In this document: positions 18,149 to 26,900 of the stretch, piece by piece
Position numbering within the stretch: position 1 is the stretch's first letter
How the letters are laid out: each line of letters begins with the position of its first letter
NCBI RefSeq assembly: GCF_001693515.2
Contig: NZ_CP042968.1
Span: 1,798,001-1,862,000, forward strand
Length of the DNA stretch: 64,000 nucleotides
Direction: 5' to 3'
Origin: Bradyrhizobium paxllaeri
GTDB taxonomy: Bacteria > Pseudomonadota > Alphaproteobacteria > Rhizobiales > Xanthobacteraceae
Position numbers and translations under genes: made by a program
Notes under the pieces: generated by a model
What the model saw: the letters and a program-made list of their open reading frames with translations, nothing else
The model's database searches: none
Told to the model about the DNA's origin: nothing

Positions 18149-20683
18149 TCACAGCCACAAGATCTTCTTCCGGTATTCGAGATCGGTCAGCAGCGGCTGC
18201 GCCGGTCCCTGATGGAACACCGCGCCGCGCTCCAGCGCGAAGACACGGTCGGCGAGCGCCAGCACCAGGTCGAGATTGTGCTCGACGATGACGATGGAGA
18301 TGTGCTGCCGCAGCCGGTCGAACACTTTGAACAGTTCGAGGATCACCGCCGGCGCCAGTCCCTCAAAGGGCTCGTCGAGCAGCAGCAGCTTGACATTGCC
18401 CGACATCGCGCGGGCGACCGCCACCATCTGCTGCTCGCCGCCGGAGAGATAATCGGCGGCGACATCCATGCGCTCGCGCAGGCGAGGGAAATAGTCGAGG
18501 ATCTGTTCTTCGGTCCACACCACGCCGGTGCTGCCGTCGGTCTTGCGCGCCAGCCGCCCGAGCGCGAGGTTTTCTCGCACCGTCATGCCGGCGAACAGGC
18601 CGCGGCCCTGCGGCACGTAGCCGATGCCGGCGCGCGCGATGTCCGGTGCGGGCAGGCGGGAGATGTCGGCGCCGGCATATTCGATGTTGCCCGACGACAG
18701 CGGCACAAGGCCCGCGAGCGTCTTCAATAGCGTCGACTTGCCGGCCCCGTTGCGGCCGAGGAGAGCCACGATCTCGCCCTCGCGCACGTCGAGCGTGGCA
18801 TCGTGCAGGATATGGCTCTTGCCGTAAAAGGTGTTGACGCGCTCGAAGCGCAGGATCGGCGCGAAGCTCTCTCGCGCGTAGTCGCTGCTGAGATGCTCGA
18901 CCTCGGGCACGCCGGTGCCGGTGTAGATCTCCTGCACCTTGCGGTCGGCGCGCACGGCCTCGGGCGTGCCGGTCATCAGCACCTCTCCCTGGTTCATCAC
19001 GGTGACGGTGCGGGAGAAGCCGAGCACGCGGTCGATATCGTGCTCGACGATCAGGACCGGAATGTTGGCGGCGATGTTCTTGACGAGGTTCGAGACGCGC
19101 TCGCGTTCGGCGGCGGCAAGCCCCGCCAGCGGCTCATCCAGCAGCAGCACCTGCGGCTTGGAGCCGAGCGCGATGCCGAGATCGACCAGCCGCTGCCCGC
19201 CATAGGAGAGCTCACCGCCTTCGATGGTCTCGATGCCTTCGAGGCCGAGAAACTTGATCAGCTCCGCGGTCTCGGCGTGGATGGCTTCGTAATGGTCGAT
19301 GTCGCGCCACAGGTTGAAGCGGCCGGCGCTCTGCGCCTGCAGCGACAGTCTCAGGTTTTCGTAGATCGAGAGGCCCTTGAACAAATTGGTGATCTGGAAC
19401 GAGCGGGCCAGCCCCTGATGGCAGATCAGATCCGGCGGCACGCCCTGGATCTCGCGGCCGTTCAGCCTGATGGTGCCGCTGTCGGTCGGATAGAGGCCGG
19501 AGACCAGGTTGAACAGCGTGGTCTTTCCGGCGCCGTTCGGCCCGATCAGCGCGTGGATTTCGCCGGCGCCGACGTGAAGGCTCGCACCGGTCACGGCGCG
19601 GATGCCGCCAAAACTCTTCGAGACGCCTTGCACGTCGAGCACGGTGCCGTCGAGCGCTTGCGGACGAAGGAAAGCCGGCAGCGGCAGGCCTTCGTAGATC
19701 TTGCGCCGGCTCATCGCGGCGGCTTCTTCCGGCGGCGGCCACCAGCGTTTTGACAGCGTCGCCCAGATGCCGACCAGGCCGCCCGGCGAATACAGCACGA
19801 AGGCGACGAAGACGAGGCCGAACCAGAGCAGCCAGTTCGGCGTCCAGATCGAAAACAATTCGCGGAACAGGATAAAGAACAGCGCGCCGATCGCCGGTCC
19901 CAGCATGCTGCGCATGCCGCCGATCACAACAATGGCGAGCAATTCGCCGGAGAACGGCACGGAGACCGCCTCGGCCGAGACGAGGTAGTTCTGAAAGCCG
20001 ATCAGCCCGCCGGCGAAGCCGGTGACGACCGCCGAGATCACGAAGACGCCGAGCTTGTAGCGCTCGACCGGATAGCCCTGGAATGTCGCGCGCAACTGGT
20101 TCTCGCGGATCGCCATCAGCACATGGCCGAACGGCGAACGCACCAGCCGCAGCAGCAGATAGAGCACGCCGAGGCAGAGCACGGAGACGACGATGTAATA
20201 ATTGAGCGCGCTGTCGAGGCTGAACGGGCCAATGCTGCCGCGCTTCAGCCCGCCGAGGCCGTCCTCGCCGCCGGTCACCGCCGTCCAGCGGAAGGCGATG
20301 GTGTAGGTCAGCGCCGACAGCGCCAGCGTCAGCAGCGAAAAGTAGACGCCGCGCCGGCGCAGGATGACGAAGCCGACGAAGGTCGCGATTCCAGCGACGA
20401 CGATCGCGGCCAGCAAGAGCGGGAGGAAGATGTCGTTGCCGAACCAGTTGCGCTGGATCAGCCCCGCCGCATAGGCGCCAATGCCGAACCACGCGCCGTG
20501 GCCGAACGAGACCAGGCCGGTATAGCCGATGCAGAGATTGAGCCCCATCGCCGCAATCGCGAGCGCTACCACCATGGTGCCGGTGTTGAGCGACAGGCCC
20601 AGCAGATAGAGGCCGAACGGCAGCGCGATGACCGCGAGCGTCGCCATCAGCAGCGGGCGGTATTTGGCAAAACTGGTTGTCAT
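18149..20683 (-). CDS. Branched-chain-amino-acid-type ABC transporter: permease (LivM) fused to two ATPases (LivG-LivF)
   Basis: One 844-residue chain holding three usual subunits. Residues 1-310 are a LivM-type permease (GLNLCIGYTGLVSFGHGAWF; VIGGMRSMLGPAIGA). Residues 345-590 are a LivG-type ATPase with Walker A GPNGAGKTT at 381, signature LSYGGQRLV near 492 (Ser-Tyr-Gly-Gly instead of Ser-Gly-Gly-Gly) and Walker B VLLLDEP at 512. Residues 610-844 are a LivF-type ATPase with Walker A GRNGAGKST at 642, LSGGEQQMVAVARAM and LLLLDEPFEGLAP. An internal ATG at 19714 (MSRRKIYEG) preceded by GGAAGAAG could also start a separate ATPase product. It overlaps the LivH gene by four bases (ATGA). Substrate unknown; the nearby catabolic operon suggests it is not simply leucine. 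Confidence 0.92.
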   Translation of the reverse strand: MTTSFAKYRPLLMATLAVIALPFGLYLLGLSLNTGTMVVALAIAAMGLNLCIGYTGLVSFGHGAWFGIGAYAAGLIQRNWFGNDIFLPLLLAAIVVAGIATFVGFVILRRRGVYFSLLTLALSALTYTIAFRWTAVTGGEDGLGGLKRGSIGPFSLDSALNYYIVVSVLCLGVLYLLLRLVRSPFGHVLMAIRENQLRATFQGYPVERYKLGVFVISAVVTGFAGGLIGFQNYLVSAEAVSVPFSGELLAIVVIGGMRSMLGPAIGALFFILFRELFSIWTPNWLLWFGLVFVAFVLYSPGGLVGIWATLSKRWWPPPEEAAAMSRRKIYEGLPLPAFLRPQALDGTVLDVQGVSKSFGGIRAVTGASLHVGAGEIHALIGPNGAGKTTLFNLVSGLYPTDSGTIRLNGREIQGVPPDLICHQGLARSFQITNLFKGLSIYENLRLSLQAQSAGRFNLWRDIDHYEAIHAETAELIKFLGLEGIETIEGGELSYGGQRLVDLGIALGSKPQVLLLDEPLAGLAAAERERVSNLVKNIAANIPVLIVEHDIDRVLGFSRTVTVMNQGEVLMTGTPEAVRADRKVQEIYTGTGVPEVEHLSSDYARESFAPILRFERVNTFYGKSHILHDATLDVREGEIVALLGRNGAGKSTLLKTLAGLVPLSSGNIEYAGADISRLPAPDIARAGIGYVPQGRGLFAGMTVRENLALGRLARKTDGSTGVVWTEEQILDYFPRLRERMDVAADYLSGGEQQMVAVARAMSGNVKLLLLDEPFEGLAPAVILELFKVFDRLRQHISIVIVEHNLDLVLALADRVFALERGAVFHQGPAQPLLTDLEYRKKILWL

Positions 20684-21555
20684 TCGAACTTCTCGATCCG
20701 CTCGCCGAGCAGCCCGCGCGGCCGCATCATCAGCACCAAAAACATCAGCACATAGATCGAGGCTTCACCTGCGGCCGGCGCGAAATGGATGGTGATGCCC
20801 CTGACGACGCCGACCAGCATTGCCGCAAGCACCACGCCCCAGAAACTGCCGAGGCCGCCGATCACGACGACGACAAAGGCGACCGTGATGATCTCGGCGC
20901 CCATCGCCGGATGCACGATCGTGATCGGCGCAAAGAACGCGCCGCCGAGCGCTGCCATGCCGACGCCGAGCATCACGATCGCGGTCATGTAGGGCTGCAG
21001 GCGGATACCGAGCGCGGCCACCATGTCCGGCCGCTGGATGCCGGCGCGCACCACGCGGCCGAACGACGTCTTGTGCAGGAGCAGCCAGACGCCAAGCAGG
21101 ACCGCGGCGACGACGGCGAGGATCAGCAGGCGATAGCGCGAGAACAGGAAGTCGCCGAGGAAGACCGAGCCGCGAAAGGCCTGCGGGATCGCCGCCGAGA
21201 TCGGCGGCGCACCCCAGATAATGCGGATCGCCTGTTCGGTGACCATGGCGAGGCCGAATGTCACCAGCAGGCTCAGGATCGGGTCGGCGTCGTAAAACCG
21301 TCGGAGGATAAATCGTTCGAAGAGAATGCCGAGCAGCGCGACCGCGATCGGCGACAGCACTATCGCCGAACCGAAGCCAAGATACTTCGTGATCTCGACG
21401 GAGACATAGGCGCCGAGCGCATAGAACGCGCCATGCGCGAGGTTGACGATGCCGCCGACGCTGAAGATCAGCGACAGCCCAAGCGCAATCAGGAGGTAAT
21501 AGCCTCCGAGCACGAGGCCATTCACTACCTGTTCCAGCAGAAAACCGAACTGCAT
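20680..21555 (-). CDS. livH: Branched-chain-amino-acid-type ABC transporter permease (LivH type)
   Basis: A 291-residue inner-membrane permease with the LivH signature GYYLLIALGLSLIFSVGGIVNLAHGAFY at its start (positions about 21500-21420) and a second conserved block VVIGGLGSFWGVVLAAMLVG. About eight helices. Coupled by a four-base overlap to the fusion gene that supplies the other permease and the ATPases. The binding-protein gene lies upstream across a long inverted repeat. Confidence 0.9.
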   Translation of the reverse strand: MQFGFLLEQVVNGLVLGGYYLLIALGLSLIFSVGGIVNLAHGAFYALGAYVSVEITKYLGFGSAIVLSPIAVALLGILFERFILRRFYDADPILSLLVTFGLAMVTEQAIRIIWGAPPISAAIPQAFRGSVFLGDFLFSRYRLLILAVVAAVLLGVWLLLHKTSFGRVVRAGIQRPDMVAALGIRLQPYMTAIVMLGVGMAALGGAFFAPITIVHPAMGAEIITVAFVVVVIGGLGSFWGVVLAAMLVGVVRGITIHFAPAAGEASIYVLMFLVLMMRPRGLLGERIEKFE

Positions 21556-21630
21556 GTGCGATCCGAGAGGATAAAAAGGGACGGCGCCGGCGGTGTTGCC
21601 GGCGCGGCAACGCCAGTTGCCTAAAGCGGA

Positions 21631-21829
21631 ATGGGTTTAGGTTGAATCGGTTGGGCCGCGGGCTCCCTCAACCTCTCCCGCTTGCGGGGGAGGTCGGCGC
21701 GAAGCGCCGGGTGGGGGCTCTCTCTGTCTTGGAGAGTCTCTCCGTGGAGGCACCCCCACCCCAGCCCTCCCCCGCAAGCGGGAGAGGGAGCGCACTTTCC
21801 TCGTGGCAACATGCAAACCTAATCCCATA
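21631..21829. repeat. Nested inverted repeat of about 200 bp, family E
   Basis: The outer arms are ATGGGTTTAGGTT (from 21631) and its near-complement AAACCTAATCCCAT (to 21829). The inner arms are CCTCTCCCGCTTGCGGGGGAG near 21671 and CTCCCCCGCAAGCGGGAGAGG near 21766. The whole could form one long hairpin. It separates the binding-protein gene from livH and may lower read-through, so that more binding protein than permease is made (inference). Confidence 0.8.
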
Positions 21830-21848
21830 ATGCCCTAGACCCGGGCTT

Positions 21849-23093
21849 TTATGCCTTCATGTTGCAGGGATTTTGCGTCTTCGTCGGGTAGATCGTTTCA
21901 AGCTCCGCGCCCGCCGCCGGCACGGCGTTGCCGAGCACGAGCATGTCCCACTTGTCCTTCATCTCGCCTTTTGGCTTGACGGTGAACGGATAGGCTTCCT
22001 GCACGAGCTGGTGGTCCCAGGAGCGGAAGTAGCCCTTGCGCCCCTTCATGATGTCGAACTGGGTCTGCTTCTCGAAATAGGCGATCAGCGCGTCGCTCTC
22101 GGTCGACTTGGTCTCGGTGATCGCCTGCGCGATCATCTTCAGCGTGATGTATTCGATCCAGGCATGGTTCTCCGGCGGCTTGCCGTATTTCTTGCTGAAG
22201 GCCTCGACGAACGCCTTCGAGGCCGGATTGTCGAGCGTGTGATACCAGACCGTCGGCCAGGTGCCGGAAAGATTGCCTTCGCCCATTGCCCAGGCGTCGC
22301 CGGTGTTGAGGTTGAAGCCGACCAGCGGGTAGGGGAAGCCGAACTCGGCATATTGCTTGACGAGGTTGGTGACCTGATTGCCGGCGAGGTTGCAGCAGAC
22401 GACGTCGGGCTTGGCCTGCCGCACTTTAAGGAGATACGGGCTGAAGTCGGTGACATCGGTCGCGATCAGCTCGTCGCCGATCAGCGTGGCATCGTTGGCG
22501 CTGAAGAACGCCTTCGCCGCCTTCAGCAGGTCGTGGCCGAAAATATAGTCCGCGGTCAGCGTGACGAACTTCTTGCCCTTCACCATGCCCTTCTGTTTGA
22601 GCGCGGTGCCGACGGCGTTGACCATCACGGTGTTCGGGATATCGCAGTGGAAGGAGTAGCGGTTGCAATCCTTGCCACGCAGCGCGTCGGAGCGGGCTCC
22701 GGTCGAGAAGAACACCTTCTTGTTGCGCTCGGCGACCTGCATGATGGTCAGGGACGAGGCGGAGGAGATTTCGCCGAACAAGAGCACCGCGCCGTCCTGC
22801 TCGATCATGCGCTGCGCCTTGGTCGAGGCGGTGGCGGGATTGACCGAGTCTTCCGACATCAGGTCGATCTGCTTGCCCATGATGCCGCCGGAGGCGTTGA
22901 TTTCTTCCGCCGCCATCTTCACGCCAAGCTGGGCGTAGCTGCCGATCGCGCCGAGGAAGCCGGTCAGCGGCACCAGATGGCCGATCTTTATTCGCGCGGC
23001 CTGTGCGCGGAGGATGGCCGGCGATCCGATGGCGGATACGCCGGCAAAGGCAGCGCCGGCTTTCAACAGAGTGCGTCGGCTGTAGCGGGTCAT
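21849..23093 (-). CDS. Branched-chain-amino-acid-type ABC transporter substrate-binding protein, Tat-exported
   Basis: A 414-residue binding protein of the Peripla_BP_6 (LivK/UrtA-like) family: IKIGHLVPLTGFLGAIGSYA, SEDSVNPATASTKAQRMIEQDGA (near 22830) and AGNQVTNLVKQYAEFGFPYP. The leader has a textbook twin-arginine motif (SRRTLLKAG) and ends AILRAQA, so it should be exported folded by Tat. ATG 23093 has GGGAGGAG upstream. It heads the transport operon. Its specificity cannot be read directly. Confidence 0.9.
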   Translation of the reverse strand: MTRYSRRTLLKAGAAFAGVSAIGSPAILRAQAARIKIGHLVPLTGFLGAIGSYAQLGVKMAAEEINASGGIMGKQIDLMSEDSVNPATASTKAQRMIEQDGAVLLFGEISSASSLTIMQVAERNKKVFFSTGARSDALRGKDCNRYSFHCDIPNTVMVNAVGTALKQKGMVKGKKFVTLTADYIFGHDLLKAAKAFFSANDATLIGDELIATDVTDFSPYLLKVRQAKPDVVCCNLAGNQVTNLVKQYAEFGFPYPLVGFNLNTGDAWAMGEGNLSGTWPTVWYHTLDNPASKAFVEAFSKKYGKPPENHAWIEYITLKMIAQAITETKSTESDALIAYFEKQTQFDIMKGRKGYFRSWDHQLVQEAYPFTVKPKGEMKDKWDMLVLGNAVPAAGAELETIYPTKTQNPCNMKA

Positions 23094-23152
23094 GACTGAT
23101 CTCCTCCCGAGAGTTCGCCCTGACGTTCTCCTCACCGATGTCAGCTTATGCG

Positions 23153-23179
23153 ACAATGTGAGAGACGTTCTTTTATTAT
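23153..23179. promoter_or_regulatory. Putative regulator-binding motif upstream of the Liv-type binding-protein gene
   Basis: ACAAT, six bases, GACGTTC, three bases, TATTAT within 27 bases. A near copy of the same 27-base arrangement occurs at 24264-24290 in front of the IclR and TPP-enzyme genes. A further GACGTTC lies at 23122-23128, 42 bases away. Position 60 bases before the start codon suits an operator or promoter. Assignment to the IclR protein is inference. Confidence 0.4.
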
Positions 23180-23272
23180 TGTAGGATATTTCCGGACGCA
23201 GTCGTTCCTGTCAACGCCAAATGCGTCGCAGGTGCGCTTCTCGCGGTGTGGAGAGGAATTAGATCGATCGGG

Positions 23273-24166
23273 TCAGGAGGATTTCACCAGACCCCGCGCG
23301 CCGAATTCAATCGACAGCCGGCTGGCGGCCGATTGCACCAGCTTGGCGCGGCTCTGCACCGCCTGGTCGGTCATGCGCCAGATCGGGCCGGAAATGCCGA
23401 GTGCGCCGATCACTTCGCCGGTGAAATGATAGACCGGCACGGCGACGCAGCGGACTTCCGCGTTGAATTCGCCGTCGTCAAAGGCGATTGCGCTGCGGCG
23501 GATTTCGGCGATCTCGCGCAGCAGCACGGCCGGATCGGTGATCGACTTTTTTGTCGAGGGCTTCAGTTCCACCCGTTCGAGAAAGCGCTTCAACTGGTCG
23601 GGGCGAAGCGAGGCCAGCATGATCTTGCCGAGCGCGGTGCAATGCGCCGGCCGCACTACGCCGACGCGGTCGGTCAGTTGAAACGCGCCGGCCCCGCTGG
23701 TGCGGGCAATAACGACCACAGAGTCGCCCATACGTACGGCAAAATGGCCGCTTTCGCCGGTTTCCCGCGACAGGTCTTCCAGGATCGGCGTTGCCAGATT
23801 GACCATCTCGATCTCATCGAGCGCGCTTGCCGCCAGCGCAAACAGAGGCCGGCCGACGCGGTAGCGCTTCGAATCGCGCTCCTGCCGGAGATAGCCGAGC
23901 GAGACCAGCGTCTTGGCGAGGTGGAAGGTGGTGGAATTATGCAAGCCCACCAGCTTGCTGAGGTCGGCAAGGCCGATGCCCTCGCGGTGACGCGCGACCT
24001 CTTCGAGGATGGAAAATGCGCGCCCGAGCGACTGCACGCCGCCGCGCGCGCGCTCTTCGGCCTCGTCGTCGATGTTCGGCTCGGCGGACGGCATCAACCT
24101 TGCGATTGAGATCTTCCGAGGGGAGGCCGGCTTGTCGCTCGTCTTCGGCTTGGCGCGCGGTTTCAC
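23273..24166 (-). CDS. IclR-family transcriptional regulator
   Basis: A 297-residue regulator. After a basic, Pro/Lys/Ser-rich N-terminal tail of about 40 residues comes the winged-helix domain (GGVQSLGRAFSILEEVARHR; LADLSKLVGLHNSTTFHLAKTL) and then the effector-binding GAF-like domain (LGKIMLASLRPDQL, CVAVPVYHFTGEVIGALGISGP). The frame is open to TTG 24223; GTG 24166 is preferred because GAGAAG lies eight bases before it. It sits between the Liv-type transport genes and the divergent TPP/SDR/cupin operon, and probably controls both in response to their substrate. Confidence 0.87.
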   Translation of the reverse strand: MKPRAKPKTSDKPASPRKISIARLMPSAEPNIDDEAEERARGGVQSLGRAFSILEEVARHREGIGLADLSKLVGLHNSTTFHLAKTLVSLGYLRQERDSKRYRVGRPLFALAASALDEIEMVNLATPILEDLSRETGESGHFAVRMGDSVVVIARTSGAGAFQLTDRVGVVRPAHCTALGKIMLASLRPDQLKRFLERVELKPSTKKSITDPAVLLREIAEIRRSAIAFDDGEFNAEVRCVAVPVYHFTGEVIGALGISGPIWRMTDQAVQSRAKLVQSAASRLSIEFGARGLVKSS

Positions 24167-24263
24167 GGGAATCACTTCTCCAGGTGGCGAGCAAAACTCT
24201 ATCAGGCCGGCCTCGCCCGGCAACAGCGCCGCGCATCGGACGAGGCGCGATTGAGATCATACC

Positions 24264-24290
24264 ACAATAGCAATTGACGTACAGTATTAT
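24264..24290. promoter_or_regulatory. Putative operator in the IclR / TPP-enzyme divergent promoter
   Basis: ACAAT, seven bases, GACGTAC, two bases, TATTAT: the same parts and same total length as the site at 23153-23179, in the same orientation. It lies between the two divergent start codons (24166 and 24359), where a shared operator is expected for IclR-type autoregulation. The match is by eye and short. Confidence 0.4.
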
Positions 24291-24358
24291 GAGAAATAGG
24301 GTCGCAGTCATTGCCGAGACCGCGCGAGCCAACGCGTGGACAGGGAGAGAACGAAGCG

Positions 24359-26158
24359 ATGTCGCGTAACATGCTCAACGGCGCCCAGGTCATCGTCGAC
24401 TATCTGATCCAGGAGAAGGTGCCGCAGGTGTTCGGCCTGTGCGGCCACGGCAACATCCAGTTCATCGATGCGCTGTACGAGCGCTCGCACGACATCAAGA
24501 CCATCTCGGTGCACCATGAGAGCGTCGCCGGCTTCATGGCTGACGTTTATTATCGTGTGTCGGGACGGCCGACCGCGACGTTCACCTCCTGCGGGCCCGG
24601 CTCGGCGAACCTGCCGATCTCGCTGGCCAACGCCTATCTCGACTCCGTGCCATTCATGGCGGTGACCGGCAACGTGCCGACCAGCCAGTTCAACCGCGGC
24701 GCCTTCCAGGAGATGTACCGGCATCATCAGGCCGATTTCCCTTCCACCGTGCGCACCATCTGCAAGAAGGTGTTTCAGCCGACGCGCGGCGAGATGGTGC
24801 CGCTGGCGGTGCGGCAGGCCTGGAAGACGATGACGAGCGGCCGGCCGGGTCCCGTCGTGGTCGACGTGCCCTTCGACGTGTTCATGGAATCGGCGGCCGA
24901 GGAGGCGCCGAACGCGATCGAATGGAACGCCAATATATCGAGCCGCTGCGGCGCCGATCCCGAAGGCGTGGTGAAAGCCGTCGACATGCTGCTCGGCGCC
25001 GAGCGGCCGGCGATCATCGTAGGCCAGGGCGTCCGTTATGGCGGCGCGGCGGAGGAGCTGTTGAAGCTCGCCGAGCGGCTGCAGATTCCGGTCGCGGCCT
25101 CGGCCAGCGGGCTCGGCGCGATCGATTGCAATCACCCGCTGGCGCTGGGCCTTGTCGCGCGCGCCGGGCACTATCAGGCCAACCACGCGACGCGTCAGGC
25201 CGACGTGCTGCTGGCGATGGGGATGCGGTTCGACGACCGCACGTCAAGCTCGTGGATTCCCGGCTACTCCTTCACCATCCCCCCGACGCGGCTGATCCAT
25301 GTCGACATCGATCCCGAGGAGATCGGCCGCAATTATCCTGTTACGCTCGGGCTGATGGCCGACGTGCGGACCTTCCTGCGGCAGGTGCACGCCGAACTCG
25401 ATCGCCGTGGCGACCTCACCAAGAAGGCCGATGCGCGCAAGAAGTGGCTTTCGCAGATCGATGGCTACCGCAAAGAATGGGACAAGTTCGTCGCCCCCGG
25501 TTTCTCCGACGACACCACGCCGATCAATCCGCAGCGTGCTGCGCTCGAGATCGACAAGGCGCTGCCGGAAGATGCCATCCTCGTCAGCGACATCGGCGTG
25601 CACCACAACTGGCTGCTCGGTTTCTGCAAGCCGCGGCGGCCGGATTCGCTGATCGGTTCGATGGGGTTCGGCCCGATGGGCTTTGGCGTTGCCGGCGTGA
25701 TGGGCGCGAAGTTTGCGGCTCCCGACCGTCCCTGCGTCTCCGTGTGCGGCGACGGCGCGTTCTTCATGCACGCCAACGTGCTGGGAACGGCGGTGGAATA
25801 TAATCTGCCCGTGGTGTGGGTGGTCTGGAATAATTACGCCTATGCCTCGATCCGCGGCCTGCAGCGCGGCTATCTCGGAGGGCGCGAACTCGCGACCGAC
25901 TTCCACGATCCCAATACCGGCGAGCGCTACAATCCGGACTTTGCCGCGATGGCGCGCTCCTGCGGCGTCGAGGGCGTGCGCGTCGATCGCGCCGGCGATC
26001 TCGGCGAAGCCATCCGCAAGGGCATCGCCGCCAACAAGCCCTATCTGATCGACGTCGATATCGCCGCCGATATCAATCCGGTCGGCGCCGGCGTCTGGGA
26101 ATTGCCCGGGCTCGGGCAAAGCAAGGCCGGCATCGGCACGCGTTTTCAGCCGGCCTGA
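24359..26158 (+). CDS. Thiamine-pyrophosphate-dependent enzyme of the acetolactate synthase / decarboxylase family
   Basis: A 599-residue TPP enzyme. It has all three domains: Pyr domain with catalytic Glu54 (HHESVAGFMAD) and TSCGPGSAN; a central domain (RPAIIVGQGVRYGGA); and the PP domain with the cofactor motif starting CGDGAFFMHANVL and ending VVWNNYAYASIRG. It resembles IlvB-type proteins but is separate from biosynthetic IlvB: there is no regulatory subunit gene and it sits in a catabolic operon with an SDR and a cupin. It may cleave or condense a 2-oxo acid. GGAGAG lies nine bases before ATG 24359; the frame extends to TTG 24311. Confidence 0.87.
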   Translation: MSRNMLNGAQVIVDYLIQEKVPQVFGLCGHGNIQFIDALYERSHDIKTISVHHESVAGFMADVYYRVSGRPTATFTSCGPGSANLPISLANAYLDSVPFMAVTGNVPTSQFNRGAFQEMYRHHQADFPSTVRTICKKVFQPTRGEMVPLAVRQAWKTMTSGRPGPVVVDVPFDVFMESAAEEAPNAIEWNANISSRCGADPEGVVKAVDMLLGAERPAIIVGQGVRYGGAAEELLKLAERLQIPVAASASGLGAIDCNHPLALGLVARAGHYQANHATRQADVLLAMGMRFDDRTSSSWIPGYSFTIPPTRLIHVDIDPEEIGRNYPVTLGLMADVRTFLRQVHAELDRRGDLTKKADARKKWLSQIDGYRKEWDKFVAPGFSDDTTPINPQRAALEIDKALPEDAILVSDIGVHHNWLLGFCKPRRPDSLIGSMGFGPMGFGVAGVMGAKFAAPDRPCVSVCGDGAFFMHANVLGTAVEYNLPVVWVVWNNYAYASIRGLQRGYLGGRELATDFHDPNTGERYNPDFAAMARSCGVEGVRVDRAGDLGEAIRKGIAANKPYLIDVDIAADINPVGAGVWELPGLGQSKAGIGTRFQPA

Positions 26159-26178
26159 TCTCACGCGAGGGAATCCAC

Positions 26179-26883
26179 ATGCTGCTTGCAGGCAAGAAGG
26201 TCGTCGTCGTCGGTGGCTCCTCCGGCATTGGTCTTGCGACCGCGGAGATGGCGAAGCGCGAGGGCGCAGATGTCATCGTCGCCTCCCGCAATGTCGAAAA
26301 ACTCGACAAGGTGGCGGAGAAGCTGAACGCGATCGCGATTCCGGCCGACGTCACCAGCGATGACAGCGTCGCAAAGCTGTTCCAGCGCTGCGGCCCGGTC
26401 GATCATGTCGTGGTCACGGCGGCGCAGTTGCGCACCGGTCCGTTCAAGACGGTGGCGATGGAGGATGTGCGGAGCACGATGGAAGGAAAGTTCTGGGGTG
26501 CGTGGCGGGTGGCGCGCGAGGCGGAAATCCGCGCCGGCGGATCGCTGACGCTGGTATCGGGATTCCTCAGCGTCCGGCCGCGGCCGAATTCGGCGATCGT
26601 CAGCGCCGCCAATGGCGCGCTGGAATCGCTGGCGAAAGCGCTCGCGCTGGAACTTGCGCCGGTGCGCGTCAACGCGGTCTCGCCGGGCGTGATCGATACG
26701 CCGATCCGCGCCGCGATGCCGGAAGAGGCGCGGCGCGAGATGCTGGCGAAGACGGCGGCCGCGCTGCCGGTCGGCCGCGTCGGCGCGGCCGAGGACATCG
26801 GGCGGCAGATTCTGGCTTTCATGGCCAACGGGTTTGCGACCGGATCGATCGTCTATATCGACGGCGGCGCGCTGGTGATCTGA
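26179..26883 (+). CDS. Short-chain dehydrogenase/reductase
   Basis: A 234-residue NAD(P)-dependent oxidoreductase. The nucleotide motif is VVGGSSGIGLATAEMA near the N-terminus, the NxAG-equivalent is VVTAAQL and the C-terminal SDR block is RVNAVSPGVIDTPI. The usual catalytic Tyr-x-x-x-Lys is not evident: in its place is NSAIVSAANGALESLAKAL, with Ser in TLVSGF. It may therefore be an atypical or non-redox member. It starts 20 bases after the TPP enzyme gene and is followed by the cupin gene, so it is in the same operon. Confidence 0.85.
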   Translation: MLLAGKKVVVVGGSSGIGLATAEMAKREGADVIVASRNVEKLDKVAEKLNAIAIPADVTSDDSVAKLFQRCGPVDHVVVTAAQLRTGPFKTVAMEDVRSTMEGKFWGAWRVAREAEIRAGGSLTLVSGFLSVRPRPNSAIVSAANGALESLAKALALELAPVRVNAVSPGVIDTPIRAAMPEEARREMLAKTAAALPVGRVGAAEDIGRQILAFMANGFATGSIVYIDGGALVI

Positions 26884-26900
26884 CGGCAGAGGAGGCCATC

